Below are positions 13,794 through 14,565 of a stretch of DNA of 14,565 nucleotides, piece by piece (the first letter of the stretch is position 1; each line of letters opens with the position of its first letter). Both the position numbers and the translations under genes were made by a program. Under the pieces are notes generated by a model. That model searched no databases. It saw only the letters and a list, made by a program, of their open reading frames with translations, and was not told the DNA's origin. This stretch comes from Bacillota bacterium (lineage in GTDB: Bacteria > Bacillota > Clostridia > Oscillospirales > Oscillospiraceae), in contig WQUU01000092.1 in NCBI GenBank assembly GCA_009781925.1, forward strand, positions 1 through 14,565, given 5' to 3'.

Positions 13794-14565
13794 ATGTCTG
13801 TGCAAACCGTATCGACAACCCTGACGGCAAAAGACGTCCTCGGCGCGTGGAAAGTTCGATGGGGCATCGGGCGCATGGATTACAAAGTTGATCCGGGGCT
13901 CTATGCCGTCGGGGCGCCCGACAGCGAGTCGCCCGTCCTGGTCAGCGCCAACTATAAACTGACTTTTGATGTTTTACGAAAGAATCTCGCCGGCCTGGAC
14001 TGTTGGCTGCTGATCCTGGATACGAAAGGTATCAACGTCTGGTGCGCGGCGGGGAAGGGGACATTCGGCACAGATGAGTTGGTGTACCGGGTACAGATGA
14101 CAGGGCTGTCCAAAATTGTCGCGCACAGGCGGCTGATTTTGCCGCAGCTCGGAGCCTCCGGCGTGAGCGCGCACGAGGTTGCGTGGCGCGCGGGCTTTTC
14201 TGTTGTCTATGGCCCGGTGCGGGCGGAGGACATCAAGGCGTTCCTTGACTCCGGCTGCCAGGCCACAAAAGAGATGCGCGCGGTGAAGTTCACTCTGCGC
14301 GACCGGCTTGCTCTGACGCCGATGGAGCTGATTCCGGCGGTCAAGGTATCCCTGCCGATTCTGGGCGGCCTGTTTCTGACCAACCTGTTCGCCAAACGGC
14401 CTTTTGACAAAAAAGACGCCGCCGTTTTCGGCGGAGCCCTCTTGACCGGTACGGTGCTCACGCCCGCGCTGTTGCCGCTGATCCCGGGCAGGGCCTTTTC
14501 GTGGAAAGGCTGGCTTCTGGGGTTCGGCTGGACTGCGGGCGCACTGAAACATTTTGGGCGCCTCG
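13794..14565 (+). CDS. hgcA: HgcA, corrinoid methyltransferase for mercury methylation (5' part, cut by window end)
   Basis: First 257 residues of HgcA, the membrane-bound corrinoid protein that, with the ferredoxin HgcB, converts Hg(II) to methylmercury in anaerobes. The cobalamin-binding domain contains the diagnostic cap-helix motif NVWCAAGK at residues 81-88; C84 is the predicted cobalt lower-axial ligand. Around it are the segments WGIGRMDYKVDPGLYAVG, PVLVSANYKLTFD, GKGTFGTDELVYRVQ, HRRLILPQLGASGVSAHEV and YGPVRAEDI, all as expected for HgcA. From about residue 182 the membrane domain begins, with three hydrophobic segments before the cut. The ATG at 13794 lies close to GAGGTGA; a GTG two codons later is an alternative with roomier spacing. 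hgcB, usually the next gene, is not in the window. The motif separates it from ordinary corrinoid iron-sulfur protein subunits. Confidence 0.94.
   Translation, partial: MSVQTVSTTLTAKDVLGAWKVRWGIGRMDYKVDPGLYAVGAPDSESPVLVSANYKLTFDVLRKNLAGLDCWLLILDTKGINVWCAAGKGTFGTDELVYRVQMTGLSKIVAHRRLILPQLGASGVSAHEVAWRAGFSVVYGPVRAEDIKAFLDSGCQATKEMRAVKFTLRDRLALTPMELIPAVKVSLPILGGLFLTNLFAKRPFDKKDAAVFGGALLTGTVLTPALLPLIPGRAFSWKGWLLGFGWTAGALKHFGRL

Overview
The window looks like a chromosomal segment of a GC-rich, Gram-positive anaerobe of the Bacillota (Clostridia-like). The evidence is a PolA whose proofreading site has lost its catalytic residues, a cell-surface protein with three S-layer-homology repeats, a processive-type diacylglycerol glycosyltransferase, a PlsY-type acyltransferase, a YtaF/MntP-type membrane protein, strong AGGAGG ribosome-binding sites and sigma-A promoters. 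The last gene is hgcA, the corrinoid methyltransferase of mercury methylation, which is found almost only in anaerobes. The genus cannot be fixed from sequence reading alone.

Layout. (1) 1-3861, plus strand: uvrB (3' part), polA and rimI, joined by two ATGA stop/start overlaps, so one operon for DNA repair, replication and ribosomal-protein acetylation. (2) 3893-5867, plus strand: a consensus promoter, a glycolipid-type glycosyltransferase and a diverged PlsY-like acyltransferase, which suggests a membrane glycolipid pair. Repeats separate the two genes, and a large nested palindrome that can act as a terminator follows them. (3) 9122-6022, minus strand: a strong extended -10 promoter drives an O-antigen ligase/polymerase-like membrane protein, translationally coupled to a small membrane-anchored Ser/Pro/Thr-rich protein. 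Then comes an intrinsic-terminator-like hairpin and a secreted SLH-domain protein. This is a cell-envelope operon. (4) 9222-12574, plus strand: an alkaline-phosphatase-superfamily enzyme with a nearly leaderless promoter, a UMF1-family MFS transporter and a YtaF/MntP-like membrane protein whose ribosome-binding site lies in a hairpin. (5) 12593-13029, plus strand: a Spx/ArsC-family thioredoxin-fold protein with its own promoter. It converges, one base apart, with a minus-strand M15 peptidase/peptidoglycan-binding protein. (6) 13747 to the end, plus strand: promoter and 5' part of hgcA, with the complete cobalt-ligand motif and the start of the membrane domain. The window cuts the gene, and an hgcB partner would lie just outside.

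The most notable content is hgcA. Secondary interest lies in the dispersed palindromic repeats. One of them supplies the C-terminal tail of the O-antigen ligase-like protein, others sit between genes as possible terminators, and a palindrome plus a 26-bp tandem repeat lies between two divergent promoters. No stretch longer than about 200 bases lacks a gene. The longest, 9057-9257, holds two promoters and those repeats. No tRNA, rRNA, CRISPR array or transposase gene was seen.
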